Assembly (NCBI RefSeq): GCF_900106835.1
Contig: NZ_FNNR01000003.1
Coordinates: 382,381-446,380 of the forward strand
DNA from: Arthrobacter sp. cf158
Lineage (GTDB): Bacteria > Actinomycetota > Actinomycetes > Actinomycetales > Micrococcaceae
Direction: 5' to 3'
Length of the DNA: 64,000 bases
Shown piece by piece: positions 48,995 through 57,706 of this stretch; position 1 is the first letter of the stretch; each line of letters begins with the position of its first letter. The position numbers were made by a program, and so were the translations under genes. Under the pieces are notes generated by a model, which saw only the letters and a program-made list of their open reading frames with translations, was not told the DNA's origin and made no database searches.

Positions 48995-49555
48995 TCAGCG
49001 ACCGCCTCCTCCGATGACCCCTGCTTCAACAGCCTTGGTGACAGCGTCAGCCTCGGCCTGGGTGAGCTTGCCGTCGGTGACCGCCTTATCCAGCCTGGTC
49101 TTCAACGCAGCCGCACGTTCCGCTTGGCCCGCGGCGCGGATCTCCTCCAGGGCGGTGGTGACCTTGGCTTCATCAACGCCCAACGCGGCAGCCAGGGACT
49201 TCGCCAGGGCGGCGTCCTGTGCCGTACGGTCGGGCTTGGTTCCTTCCGTACCCTCGGCCGGTGGCGTGGTGGGCTTGTTGGCGTCACGGAAGGCCTTGAG
49301 TGCTTCGGTTACCTTGGCCTCGTCAACGCCAAGTTTGGTGGCCAGCTCAGCGGCAATCTGGCCGCCATCGCGACCATGTCCATGGCCGCCGGGCTTACCC
49401 CCGCGGTCGGTCGGTGCGGTGGACGCGTCTGCGGATGACGTGGCACTCGGCGTCGGGGTTGTGGCTGCTGTCGCGATGCTCGTCACGCCCATCCCTGCGC
49501 CCAATGCCAGCGCCCCGGCAGTGACGCCCAGCGTAATTCTTTTGGTTTTCGACAT
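48995..49555 (-). CDS. Secreted Ala-rich protein with repeated helical motif
   Basis: I do not recognise a named family. The 186-residue protein has a signal peptide (ITLGVTAGALALGAGMGVTSIATAA) and a low-complexity Ser/Thr/Pro then Gly/His-rich linker (GGKPGGHGHGRDGG). The body holds two copies of one helix motif, ELATKLGVDEAKVTEALKAF and SLAAALGVDEAKVTTALEEI, and a third related helical part (GKLTQAEADAVTKAVEAG). The His/Gly stretch could bind metal. GAGGAGAGGT lies just before the ATG at 49555, a strong ribosome site suggesting good expression. Confidence 0.8.
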   Translation of the reverse strand: MSKTKRITLGVTAGALALGAGMGVTSIATAATTPTPSATSSADASTAPTDRGGKPGGHGHGRDGGQIAAELATKLGVDEAKVTEALKAFRDANKPTTPPAEGTEGTKPDRTAQDAALAKSLAAALGVDEAKVTTALEEIRAAGQAERAAALKTRLDKAVTDGKLTQAEADAVTKAVEAGVIGGGGR

Positions 49556-49714
49556 GTACCTCTCCTCAATGAGCCGTAGGTAGTACGGCTGGTGTCTGAG
49601 GGACGGTGAGTAGTGCCGTCCTCTTAACACCATGAGAGGGGAACCCCAGTTCAGGCTGTTCCCAACCTGTCATTCTTCTGTGAATCCAGGTGACAGGCTG
49701 TGCGCACTGTGCTT

Positions 49715-50650
49715 TCAGCCAAGCTTGTCCAAGGCGTCCAGCAGCCGCTTGACCGATCCGCCGAGGTTCCACTCACCGGCCAACTGCTCCAGCTCCGCCC
49801 GTGCCTCGCCAGTGACAGGCCGCAGTTCGGCACCCGCCTTTTCCAGGGTGGGCACCTTCAGGTCGCGCACCACATTGACGACGGCGGGTGCCACCTTCAG
49901 GTAGTCCGCCGCGGCCGACAGTTTGGCCCGGATGCCGGCGGACAGGCCGCCGTCGGGCGCTTCCGCTGCTGCCAGCAGCCCCTCCAGCGAGCCGTGGGCG
50001 CCAAGCAAGGACGCGGCTGTCTTTTCGCCGATCCCGGCAACACCCGGCAGTCCGTCGGAAGCGTCTCCGCGAAGGGTGGCGAAATCGGCGTATTGCTGGG
50101 GCAGCACACGGTATTTGCCCACCACAACAACGTCCGTAAGTATCTCCAGGTTCTTCATCCCGCGGGCGGTGTAAATGACCCGGACCCCGCGGTTGTCATC
50201 AACCAACTGGAAAAGGTCACGGTCGCCGGTGACTACGTCCGTGGGGAACTCTGCCTGGCTGGCATAGGTTCCGATGACATCGTCAGCCTCATGCTCGTCC
50301 ACACCCACCACTGCTATACCCGCGAGACCCAGCACGCGGCGGATCATGGGAATTTGCGCTTCCAGCGGGTCCGGGACCACCTCGACGTCGGGCCCATCGG
50401 CAATAATCTCGGCAACCCTGTGGGATTTGTAGCTTGGGATCAGGTCCACACGCCACTGTGGGCGCCAATCATTGTCCCAGCAGGCCACCAGATGTGTCGC
50501 CTCATAGTCAGTAGTGAGCCGGGCAATCATGTCCATCAGTCCGCGGACAGCATTGACGGGCGTTCCGTCATCGCGTCGGATCGAATCCGGTACGCCGTAG
50601 AAGGCACGGAAGTACAACGAGGCAGTGTCCAAAAGCATCAATCGCGGCAT
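49715..50650 (-). CDS. Stand-alone 5'-3' exonuclease (PolA N-terminal/FEN-like)
   Basis: The protein is about 311 residues, a free version of the PolA 5' nuclease domain that removes RNA primers and flaps. Motifs are LMLLDTASLYFRAFYG, VACWDNDWRPQWRVDLIPSYKSHR, VGVDEHEADDVIGTYA, VVTGDRDLFQLVDDNRGV and LPGVAGIGEKTAASLL. A second copy of the domain is in polA in this window, so the two may overlap in function. The start is uncertain: ATGs at 50677, 50665 and 50650 are in frame and none has a clear ribosome site. Confidence 0.9.
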   Translation of the reverse strand: MPRLMLLDTASLYFRAFYGVPDSIRRDDGTPVNAVRGLMDMIARLTTDYEATHLVACWDNDWRPQWRVDLIPSYKSHRVAEIIADGPDVEVVPDPLEAQIPMIRRVLGLAGIAVVGVDEHEADDVIGTYASQAEFPTDVVTGDRDLFQLVDDNRGVRVIYTARGMKNLEILTDVVVVGKYRVLPQQYADFATLRGDASDGLPGVAGIGEKTAASLLGAHGSLEGLLAAAEAPDGGLSAGIRAKLSAAADYLKVAPAVVNVVRDLKVPTLEKAGAELRPVTGEARAELEQLAGEWNLGGSVKRLLDALDKLG

Positions 50651-50758
50651 ACCTGATCCTGACATGCTGCAGCCCATTCAGGGAGAACCGACGCCGAATC
50701 CACCAAGGGAAGCCCAAATGCTTGAACAGTACTGTGAGCCGCATTACGATTGTGTGAG

Positions 50759-50787
50759 CGATAATAGAACAAGGTGTTCTATTATCG
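50759..50787. promoter_or_regulatory. Perfect 29-bp palindrome in front of the aromatic hydroxylase gene
   Basis: Arms CGATAATAGAACA (50759-50771) and TGTTCTATTATCG (50775-50787) are perfect complements around AGG. The element is AT-rich in a GC-rich genome and ends 39 bases before the hydroxylase GTG. It looks like an operator for a dimeric repressor. The regulator is not adjacent; the RpiR gene downstream is one candidate. Confidence 0.75.
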
Positions 50788-50826
50788 AACAACCTACAGA
50801 TGCCCACAAAGAAGTGAGGAAAGCCC

Positions 50827-52812
50827 GTGCAGTTCCACCACCACGGTTACGTATCCGGTGACCCCAGAGTTGAGCCGGCGTCCGGCGTCGGAATCAATCG
50901 ACCAGCCGGGCTTCCCGATGAAGTTGATGTCCTCATCGTGGGCAGTGGCCCCGCTGGCATGCTGACCGCAGCGCAGCTCTCACAGTTCCCCGACGTCACA
51001 ACGCGCATCGTGGAGCGCCGCGCCGGCAGGCTGGCCATTGGCCAGGCCGATGGCATCCAGGCCCGGAGCGTGGAAACCTTCCAGGCCTTTGGCTTTGCCG
51101 AACGCATCATCGCCGAGGCGTACCGCATTACCGAGATGGCATTCTGGAAGCCGGATCCAGCCGACCACTCGCGCATCGTGCGTGCTGCCCGCGCAGTGGA
51201 CGACCCCGCCGGCATCAGCGAATTCCCGCACCTGATCGTGAATCAGGCACGCGTCCTGGACTACTTTGCCGAGTTCATGGCCAACTCCCCCGCACGGATG
51301 ACGCCGGACTACGGCTATGAATTCCACGGCCTTGAGGTCACGGGTGAGGGCGACTACCCGGTGTCCGTCACGCTGGGTTACACCTCCGGCCCCAACGAGG
51401 GCCAAGAGCGCATCATCCGGGCCAAGTACGTGGTTGGCGCCGACGGCGCGCGCAGCAAGGTCCGTGAGTCGATTGGCTGCCACCTGGCCGGCGATCAGGC
51501 CAATCACGCCTGGGGCGTCATGGACGTCCTCGCCGTGACCGACTTCCCCGATATCCGCACCAAGTGCGCCATCCAATCCGGCGCCGGCGGAAGCATCCTG
51601 CTGATCCCCCGCGAAGGCGGCCACCTCTTCCGCATGTACGTGGACCTGGGCGAAGTTGCCGCCGATGATCGCGGGGCCGTCAGGAAGACCACCATTGAGC
51701 AGATCATCCAGAAGGCCAACGACATTCTCCACCCCTATACCCTGGACGTCCGCAATGTCGCGTGGCACAGCGTTTATGAGGTAGGCCACCGCCTCACAGA
51801 CAGGTTCGACGACGTCCTGCCGGAGGAGCGCGGCACACGGACCCCACGGGTCTTCATCACCGGGGATGCCTGCCACACCCACAGCGCCAAAGCTGGCCAG
51901 GGGATGAACGTCTCCATGCAGGACGGTTTCAACATCGGCTGGAAACTGGGGCACGTCCTGGAGGGCCGAAGCCCGGAAAGCCTGCTGGACACCTACTCGG
52001 CAGAGCGCCAGGTGGTGGCGAAGAACCTGATCGACTTCGACAAGCAGTGGTCAACCCTGATGGCCAAGAAGCCCGAAGAGTTCGAAGACCCTGCGGAGCT
52101 GGAAACGTTCTACACCAGCACCGCCGAATTTCCCGCAGGCTTCATGACGCAGTACGCGCCGTCCCTGCTGGTTGCCGAACCCCGGCACCAGGAGCTTGCC
52201 ACGGGCTTCCCCCTGGGGAAGCGCTTCAAGTCCGCGCCCGTGCTGAGGGTCTGCGACACCAATCCGATGCACCTGGGCCATCACGCCAAGGCCGACGGCC
52301 GCTGGCGGATCTACGTGTTCGCCGACGCCGCACGGGCAGGCGCCCCGGGCCCGGTAGCGGACTTTGCCGAGTGGATCGCGAACTCGCCCGATTCGCCGCT
52401 GGCCGCCACGCCGTCGCACTCTGACAGGGACGCCTGGTTCGATGTGAAGGTGATCTACCAGCAGGACCATACGGCGATCGACATCAACGCCGTCCCGGGG
52501 GCATTCAAGCCGACCGTTGGGCCCTTCGAGCTCACATATCTTGAGAAGGTGTTCGGCACTGATCCAGCGTCGGACATCTTTGAACTGCGCGGACTCAGCC
52601 GCGATGGCGTGGTGGTGGTGGTTCGCCCCGACCAATACGTGGCGAACGTCCTGCCGTTGACGGCCACAGCCGAGCTCGGCGCCTTCTTCGGGGCTGTGCA
52701 CTCGGGAGCGGCTGTGCACTCGGGTGTGGCTGTGCACTCGGACGGAACGGCAGAGTCCACGCCAGCAGCAGACAAGAACGCAGCCGCGGGCCTGGTGAGC
52801 AACCAAGCTTAA
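50827..52812 (+). CDS. FAD-dependent aromatic hydroxylase (phenol/3-hydroxybenzoate monooxygenase type)
   Basis: The 661-residue protein is a class A flavin monooxygenase of the phenol 2-monooxygenase/MobA group. It has the FAD fingerprint VLIVGSGPAGMLTAAQL, the DG motif VVGADGARSKVRES, the GD motif FITGDACHTHSAKAGQGMNVSMQDG and a C-terminal thioredoxin-like domain. MobA makes 3,4-dihydroxybenzoate from 3-hydroxybenzoate. The exact phenol here is not known. An in-frame 18-bp repeat adds AVHSGA units near the C-terminus. GAGGA precedes the GTG at 50827. It is the first gene of the catabolic cluster. Confidence 0.88.
   Translation: MQFHHHGYVSGDPRVEPASGVGINRPAGLPDEVDVLIVGSGPAGMLTAAQLSQFPDVTTRIVERRAGRLAIGQADGIQARSVETFQAFGFAERIIAEAYRITEMAFWKPDPADHSRIVRAARAVDDPAGISEFPHLIVNQARVLDYFAEFMANSPARMTPDYGYEFHGLEVTGEGDYPVSVTLGYTSGPNEGQERIIRAKYVVGADGARSKVRESIGCHLAGDQANHAWGVMDVLAVTDFPDIRTKCAIQSGAGGSILLIPREGGHLFRMYVDLGEVAADDRGAVRKTTIEQIIQKANDILHPYTLDVRNVAWHSVYEVGHRLTDRFDDVLPEERGTRTPRVFITGDACHTHSAKAGQGMNVSMQDGFNIGWKLGHVLEGRSPESLLDTYSAERQVVAKNLIDFDKQWSTLMAKKPEEFEDPAELETFYTSTAEFPAGFMTQYAPSLLVAEPRHQELATGFPLGKRFKSAPVLRVCDTNPMHLGHHAKADGRWRIYVFADAARAGAPGPVADFAEWIANSPDSPLAATPSHSDRDAWFDVKVIYQQDHTAIDINAVPGAFKPTVGPFELTYLEKVFGTDPASDIFELRGLSRDGVVVVVRPDQYVANVLPLTATAELGAFFGAVHSGAAVHSGVAVHSDGTAESTPAADKNAAAGLVSNQA
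52693..52746 (+). repeat. 18-bp tandem repeat in the hydroxylase gene
   Basis: Three units at 52693-52710, 52711-52728 and 52729-52746 share GCTGTGCACTCGG and encode AVHSGA, AVHSGV and AVHSDG. It sits in the tail after the thioredoxin-like domain and keeps the frame. Confidence 0.9.
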
Positions 52813-52847
52813 GGAACCTGGGCAACCAGGACCAAGTAATGGCAGAG

Positions 52848-52876
52848 GTGCCGGGGACCCTCAAGGTCCCCGGCAC
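52848..52876 (+). terminator. Hairpin after the hydroxylase gene
   Basis: A perfect 12-bp stem (GTGCCGGGGACC at 52848-52859, GGTCCCCGGCAC at 52865-52876) with loop CTCAA follows the stop by 35 bases. It has only a weak T-tract (TTGGCGTTT). It probably separates the hydroxylase transcript from the rpiR operon. Confidence 0.75.
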
Positions 52877-52940
52877 TTGGCGTTTAAAGACTTTGGGGAA
52901 AGGCAGAGTGCTGTACGGGCTGATGGAAGGTTTACATGCC

Positions 52941-53020
52941 TGTAACGCAAACCACTAGTCGCAAACCAAATTGCAGAGTATGTTAAATGCAATGCAGTTT
53001 GCAGAGTGATGTGCGTTACA
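52941..53020. promoter_or_regulatory. Repeats in the promoter region of the RpiR operon
   Basis: TGTAACGCA (52941-52949) and TGCGTTACA (53012-53020) are perfect 9-bp inverted repeats 62 bases apart. Between them TTGCAGAGT occurs twice (52971, 52999). The region is AT-rich compared with its surroundings and lies just before the RpiR start, so it is likely to hold operator half-sites. Confidence 0.4.
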
Positions 53021-53033
53021 AGGAGTAGAGACC

Positions 53034-53924
53034 GTGACAACCAGGCAAGACGAGGCCGGAGCCGCCCCTGCGGGACGGGAGTCCGTGGATCATGCGTGGC
53101 TGGGTGACGCACTGCCGGAGGTGGCGCTGTCCAAGTCGCAGGCCCGGGTAGTGGAGGTCATCGCCCGCAACCCACAGCTTTCGTCGTACGCGGACATTGC
53201 AGAGATCGCCCAACGCTCGGACGTCAACAACTCCACGGTGGTCCGCACGGCCCAGCGCCTGGGATACCGTGGCTGGCCGGACCTCCAGCGCGAGCTGCGC
53301 TCCCGGTACCTGGTGATGATCTCCACCGAAGACACACTGCTTGAACACGGCGAACACCGCAGCCCCCTCCATGACGCACTGAACCACGACATTGAGAATT
53401 TGAGGCTGACCCTCGACTCGAACACTGCCGAAGACGTCGAAGCGGCCATCGCCGCCCTGGCGTCGGCGAAATCCATCACGGCCATCGGCATCGGATCCTT
53501 CGCCGGTCCGGCCAGCGTCATGGCACACCTCGGTTCCACCATGGGATACCCCATCTCCCTAGAAAACAGGGGCGGCGTCCACCTCGCCTCGGCAGCCAAC
53601 AGCCTGGGACCCGGGGACGTGCTGGTAGTGGTCAACATGTGGCGTTCCGTCCAGCAAATCATCATCACAGCCGAAGCGGCCAAACAGGCAGGTGCCACTG
53701 TGATCGCCATCAGCGATATGCGGCGGGGACGCCTCGCCGCGGCCGCCGATCACTTGTTGATTGTGGCTTCGGAAGGGATCTCCTTCTTCCAATCCGTGAC
53801 TGCAGCAAATTCCATGATCTATGGACTTCTGGCGGGTATGGAAGCGGCCCACCCAGAACGTAGCCGCACTGCCATCCGGCGCACCCAGCAACTGTGGAAA
53901 GACCTGGATATCTACCTGGACTGA
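53034..53924 (+). CDS. RpiR family transcriptional regulator
   Basis: The 296-residue protein has an N-terminal HTH_6 domain (LSKSQARVVEVIARNPQLSSYADIAEIAQRSDVNNSTVVRTAQRLGYRGWPDLQREL) and a C-terminal SIS domain (ITAIGIGSFAGPASVMAHLG, DVLVVVNMWRSVQQIIITAEAAKQAGATVIAIS). SIS domains usually bind phosphosugars, but RpiR proteins in Actinobacteria also sit in non-sugar operons. It starts at GTG 53034 after AAGGAG. It leads the run of four catabolic genes and is probably their regulator. Confidence 0.9.
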   Translation: MTTRQDEAGAAPAGRESVDHAWLGDALPEVALSKSQARVVEVIARNPQLSSYADIAEIAQRSDVNNSTVVRTAQRLGYRGWPDLQRELRSRYLVMISTEDTLLEHGEHRSPLHDALNHDIENLRLTLDSNTAEDVEAAIAALASAKSITAIGIGSFAGPASVMAHLGSTMGYPISLENRGGVHLASAANSLGPGDVLVVVNMWRSVQQIIITAEAAKQAGATVIAISDMRRGRLAAAADHLLIVASEGISFFQSVTAANSMIYGLLAGMEAAHPERSRTAIRRTQQLWKDLDIYLD

Positions 53925-53982
53925 CACATGGTTCTGCCGCCGAATCTTCTTTCCCATCCAGACCCCCACTGAGGAGTACTTT

Positions 53983-54888
53983 ATGAGCAACAATCGCCGC
54001 GTCGCCGTCATCGGCCTTGGATCCATGGGAGGCGCGATGGCCTCCACCCTGCACAACGCGGGCTGGAATGTCATTGGCTTTGATCCCTCGGAGGCCGCGC
54101 GTACTGCAGCTGCGGGGATTGGAGTGTCCACCACGGCCGAACTCCAGGATCTTGCCGGCACGCCCTACGCAGTGCTGTCGCTGCCGTCAGCCACCATTGT
54201 GGAGGCCACGGTTCCGGTGCTGCTCTCGGCACCCGGGACCATCGCAATCATTGACACCACCACGTCCGAACCGGGCACCAGTACAGCGATGAGCACTCTG
54301 GCGGAATCCAGCGGAGCTGCGTTTGTGGATGCCCCCGTTTCCGGCGGGCGTGAAGGAGCCGCAACCGGCAGCCTGAGTGCCTTTGTGGGTGCAACGGATC
54401 CTGCCCTGAAGGCCGCGCAGCCCATCCTTGAAGCACTCACCGGTGGCAAGTACGCCCACATTGGCGGACCTGGAAGCGGAAACGTGGTCAAGCTGCTGAA
54501 CAACGTCCTTGCCGCAGCCAACCTCGTTGCTGTTGGCGAAGCCCTCGGCGTAGCGAAGGCCTACGGCATTGACCCGGCAGTGGCGGCCCGGAGCATCAGC
54601 GACGCATCCGGTGGAAGTAAAGTCTCGGCGGCCATGTACCCCAACTGGGTGTTGTCCGGCACCCACGATTCCGGCTTCTCCCTCGGCCTGATGGCTCGGG
54701 ACGCCGCACTGGCCATTGAGGTGGCCCGGCAGATCGGCGAGCGACCAGAGCTTCTTGCGGCGGCGGCCGGCCAGTGGCAGGAAGCTCTGGCAGCCCTTGG
54801 CCCGGCGGCCGATTTCACCGAGATCGCCAGAACCGTAGCGCCCGCAGTAACTCCCGCCGGCGCCCCCAACACCACCCACGCAGCGTAG
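53983..54888 (+). CDS. Beta-hydroxyacid dehydrogenase (3-hydroxyisobutyrate dehydrogenase family)
   Basis: The 301-residue protein belongs to the 3-hydroxyisobutyrate/tartronate semialdehyde reductase family, which oxidises beta-hydroxy acids with NAD(P). The Rossmann motif is VAVIGLGSMGGAMASTLHNAGW, the substrate loop DAPVSGGREGAATGSL, and the catalytic Lys lies in GSGNVVKLLNN. GAGGAG lies 5-7 bases before the ATG. It begins 58 bases after the RpiR gene and is followed 31 bases later by the aldehyde dehydrogenase gene. The pair suggests an alcohol-to-aldehyde-to-acid path. Confidence 0.9.
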   Translation: MSNNRRVAVIGLGSMGGAMASTLHNAGWNVIGFDPSEAARTAAAGIGVSTTAELQDLAGTPYAVLSLPSATIVEATVPVLLSAPGTIAIIDTTTSEPGTSTAMSTLAESSGAAFVDAPVSGGREGAATGSLSAFVGATDPALKAAQPILEALTGGKYAHIGGPGSGNVVKLLNNVLAAANLVAVGEALGVAKAYGIDPAVAARSISDASGGSKVSAAMYPNWVLSGTHDSGFSLGLMARDAALAIEVARQIGERPELLAAAAGQWQEALAALGPAADFTEIARTVAPAVTPAGAPNTTHAA

Positions 54889-54919
54889 CCAGCCGCCCCA
54901 GCACTTGAAGGACACTACT

Positions 54920-56467
54920 TTGAGCATCACCATTGCCCCCGCAGCTACTTCCACGGCCACGGCCCGCGACGTCCTGGACGCTGCCTTCCCGGCAGGACTG
55001 GGCGCTTACCTGGACGGCGCGGTTGTCCCGGGATCGGGCCACTCCATCACCCTTACCTCGGCAGCCACTGGCGAAGCCTTCGCTACGTATGCCGATCCGG
55101 GCGCCGACGGTGCCAATGCCATCCTGGAGAGTTCCGTCCGTGGCGCTGCAACATGGGGCGCCTTGAACGGATTCGAACGCGCTGCCATCCTCCGCAACAT
55201 CAGCACGGTGGTGGAAGCCCACAGTGAAGAACTGGCGATCCTTGAATCCGCCACCACCGGAAAGCCCATTCGTGACGCCCGCGTTGAAGCATCCAAAGTG
55301 GCCGAAATGTTCGGGTATTACGCCGGATGGGCAGACAAGCTGACCGGTCAGACCATCCCCGTGCCGGGACCGTGGCACACCTACACCGAGCGCGTGCCGT
55401 GGGGCGTCGTGGTGGCCATAACGCCGTGGAACGCCCCGCTCTTCACTGCGGGCTGGAACTCCGCCGCACCGCTGGCAGCCGGCAACGCCGTCATCATCAA
55501 GCCCAGCGAATTCACTCCCGCCACTACGGTCCGGCTGGCGCAGCTGGCACACCAGGCCGGCCTCCCGGACGGCGTCTTCAACGTGGCCACCGGCTTGGGA
55601 CAGACCGTTGGTGCCAAGCTCACCTCGGATCGACGGGTTGGGAAGATCAGCTTCATCGGGTCCGTCCCTACCGGTCGCCGAGTGGCCGTGGCTGCTGCTG
55701 AATCGGGCATCCCGGCGCTGCTGGAACTTGGCGGCAAGAGCGCCAACATTGTCTTCGCCGACGCCGATTTGGAACGCGCGGCCGACGGCGCCGTATCGGC
55801 GATCTTCTCCGGTGCGGGCCAGTCCTGCGTGGCCGGTTCGCGCCTCCTCGTGGAGCGCAGCGTACATGCCCGGTTCGTGGAAATGGTGGCTGAACGTGCT
55901 GCCCGCCTCCGGGTCGGAGATCCGTTGGACGCGGCAACAGAGGTGGGCCCGATCATTACGGCCCCTCAATTCGCTACGGTCACCTCGCTGATTGAAGCAG
56001 GAATGCACGACGGCGGCCGCCGTCTCACGGGGGCGATGTTGCCCGAGTCGTTGGCCGGCTCCCCTTTGGCCGGCGGCCACTGGGTCATGCCGACGCTCTT
56101 GGATGGCGTGACCCCCGCAAACCGCTTGGAGACCACCGAAGTCTTTGGTCCTGTGGTGGGTGCCGACGCCTTTGACACCGAAGCTGAGGCCATCGCCCGG
56201 GCCAACAACACCACCTTCGGCTTGGCCGGCGCAGTGTGGACGTCAGATATTTCCCGCGCGCACCACATCGCCCGTGAGGTGAAGGCCGGGACGTTCTGGA
56301 TCAACTCCTACAAGACCATCCACGTTGCTGTTCCTTTCGGCGGTTTCGGCGATTCCGGGCATGGCCGTTCGTCCGGGCCGGGAGTGCTTGACGAGTACAC
56401 ACAGACGAAGGCTGTCTGGGTGCCCACGCGAGCGGCCGGCTCCCCCTTCCCGTCACTGTCCTACTAA
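54920..56467 (+). CDS. NAD(P)-dependent aldehyde dehydrogenase
   Basis: The protein is about 515 residues from TTG 54920, chosen because GAAGGA lies 6-7 bases upstream; a TTG at 54905 is in frame too. The ALDH core is complete: VVVAITPWNAPLFTAGWN, KPSEFTPATTVRL, the Glu in LLELGGKSANIVF, the nucleophile Cys in GAGQSCVAGSRLL, and EVFGPVVG. It oxidises an aldehyde to the acid; aromatic or benzaldehyde-like substrates are plausible from the cluster. Thirteen bases separate it from the M20 gene. Confidence 0.92.
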   Translation: MSITIAPAATSTATARDVLDAAFPAGLGAYLDGAVVPGSGHSITLTSAATGEAFATYADPGADGANAILESSVRGAATWGALNGFERAAILRNISTVVEAHSEELAILESATTGKPIRDARVEASKVAEMFGYYAGWADKLTGQTIPVPGPWHTYTERVPWGVVVAITPWNAPLFTAGWNSAAPLAAGNAVIIKPSEFTPATTVRLAQLAHQAGLPDGVFNVATGLGQTVGAKLTSDRRVGKISFIGSVPTGRRVAVAAAESGIPALLELGGKSANIVFADADLERAADGAVSAIFSGAGQSCVAGSRLLVERSVHARFVEMVAERAARLRVGDPLDAATEVGPIITAPQFATVTSLIEAGMHDGGRRLTGAMLPESLAGSPLAGGHWVMPTLLDGVTPANRLETTEVFGPVVGADAFDTEAEAIARANNTTFGLAGAVWTSDISRAHHIAREVKAGTFWINSYKTIHVAVPFGGFGDSGHGRSSGPGVLDEYTQTKAVWVPTRAAGSPFPSLSY

Positions 56468-56479
56468 CAGGAGGAACCC

Positions 56480-57706
56480 ATGGAAATCGTCACATCAACC
56501 TCCTCGGGTGAAGGTCTTCGCCAAGCGCTGGCCGGTGGAGTCGCCACGTGGAAACCTCGCGTGCAGGCGTTGTCGGAGGATCTGCATGCAAACCCGGAAA
56601 TCTCCTTCGAGGAAGTACGTGCGGCTGAGGCCATTACCTCGCTGTTGTCAGAAGGTGGATTCCATGTCACGCAGGGAACAGCAGATTTGCCCACTGCGTT
56701 TACGGCGAGCGCCGGAACAGGTGATCTGGTTGTTGCCTTGTGCGTGGAATATGATGCCCTGCCCTCGGTGGGCCATGCCTGCGGACACAACCTCATCGCG
56801 GGCGCTTCCGTGGCGGCGGCCTTGGCGCTCCTTCCCCATGTGGACGAGCTCGGTATTACGTTGAAGGCGATCGGCACCCCGGCGGAGGAGCATGGCGGGG
56901 GCAAGGTGCTGATGCTTGAGCGGGGCGCCTTTGACGGCGTCGGGCTGGCTTTGATGGTCCATCCCGTCCAGGACGGCGTGACCTACAACCCGGCGGGGAC
57001 CACGGCGCAAGCTGTGGGCCGCTATGAGGCGGTGTTTACCGGTAAGGCCGCCCATGCTGCCGCTGCCCCGCATTTGGGTGTCAATGCCGGGGACGCTGCC
57101 GTGCTCAGCCAAGTGGCCATTGGTTTGCTCCGTCAGCAAATTCCCGGAGATCACCGGGTGGCCTGCTACGTGGCGGAGGCTGGCCACGTCACCAATATCA
57201 TTCCGGATCACGCGGTGGTTCCGTTTGAGTGCCGCGCGTTCACGCTCCCGGAATACGAGGCCTTGCTTGAGCGGGTGAGGCGGTGTTTTGAAGGAGCTGC
57301 CCTGGCCACCGGAACCACACTGGACATCACCGCTGCGGAGCCGCTCTATGAGCCGTTGGTCCAGGACGGAGAACTTGCCGCCCACTGGACTGAAGCCATG
57401 GATGCGTTCGGCAAAGACACGTCTCCGGCAGCGGGCATGGGTGGCGGTTCCACGGATATGGGGAACATCTCCCAGGTGATCCCGTCGCTGCATCCGTGGC
57501 TCAGCATCCCGGGTGCAAACGTACCCATCCACTCGCATGGCTTTGCGGCCCTTGCGAACACCCCTGAGGCATACGCCGTGATGTTCGAGGCAGCCACTGC
57601 GCTGGCCTGGACAGTGGCGGGTGCTGCAATAAATCCCCAACAGAGAGAACGCTTCGTCAAGGCGGCTTACCGCCGCGAAGCCCTGATTCAGGAAGCATCA
57701 TCATGA
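56480..57706 (+). CDS. M20D family amidohydrolase/peptidase
   Basis: The 408-residue protein belongs to the M20D group (AbgB, hippurate and indole-acetyl-amino acid hydrolases), which cut N-acyl amino acids or aminobenzoyl amides. Metal and catalytic residues are seen in VGHACGHNLIAGA, GTPAEEHGGGKVLML, the His of LMVHPVQDG and the C-terminal IHSHGFAA. The dimer domain sits near residues 180-295. It starts after AGGAGG. The stop overlaps the start of the DUF3100 gene, so import and hydrolysis are likely coupled. Confidence 0.92.
   Translation: MEIVTSTSSGEGLRQALAGGVATWKPRVQALSEDLHANPEISFEEVRAAEAITSLLSEGGFHVTQGTADLPTAFTASAGTGDLVVALCVEYDALPSVGHACGHNLIAGASVAAALALLPHVDELGITLKAIGTPAEEHGGGKVLMLERGAFDGVGLALMVHPVQDGVTYNPAGTTAQAVGRYEAVFTGKAAHAAAAPHLGVNAGDAAVLSQVAIGLLRQQIPGDHRVACYVAEAGHVTNIIPDHAVVPFECRAFTLPEYEALLERVRRCFEGAALATGTTLDITAAEPLYEPLVQDGELAAHWTEAMDAFGKDTSPAAGMGGGSTDMGNISQVIPSLHPWLSIPGANVPIHSHGFAALANTPEAYAVMFEAATALAWTVAGAAINPQQRERFVKAAYRREALIQEASS

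Noticed and set aside
54815..57640. Two long minus-strand frames opposite the aldehyde dehydrogenase and M20 genes
   Set aside because: Both oppose complete, motif-bearing genes of one operon.
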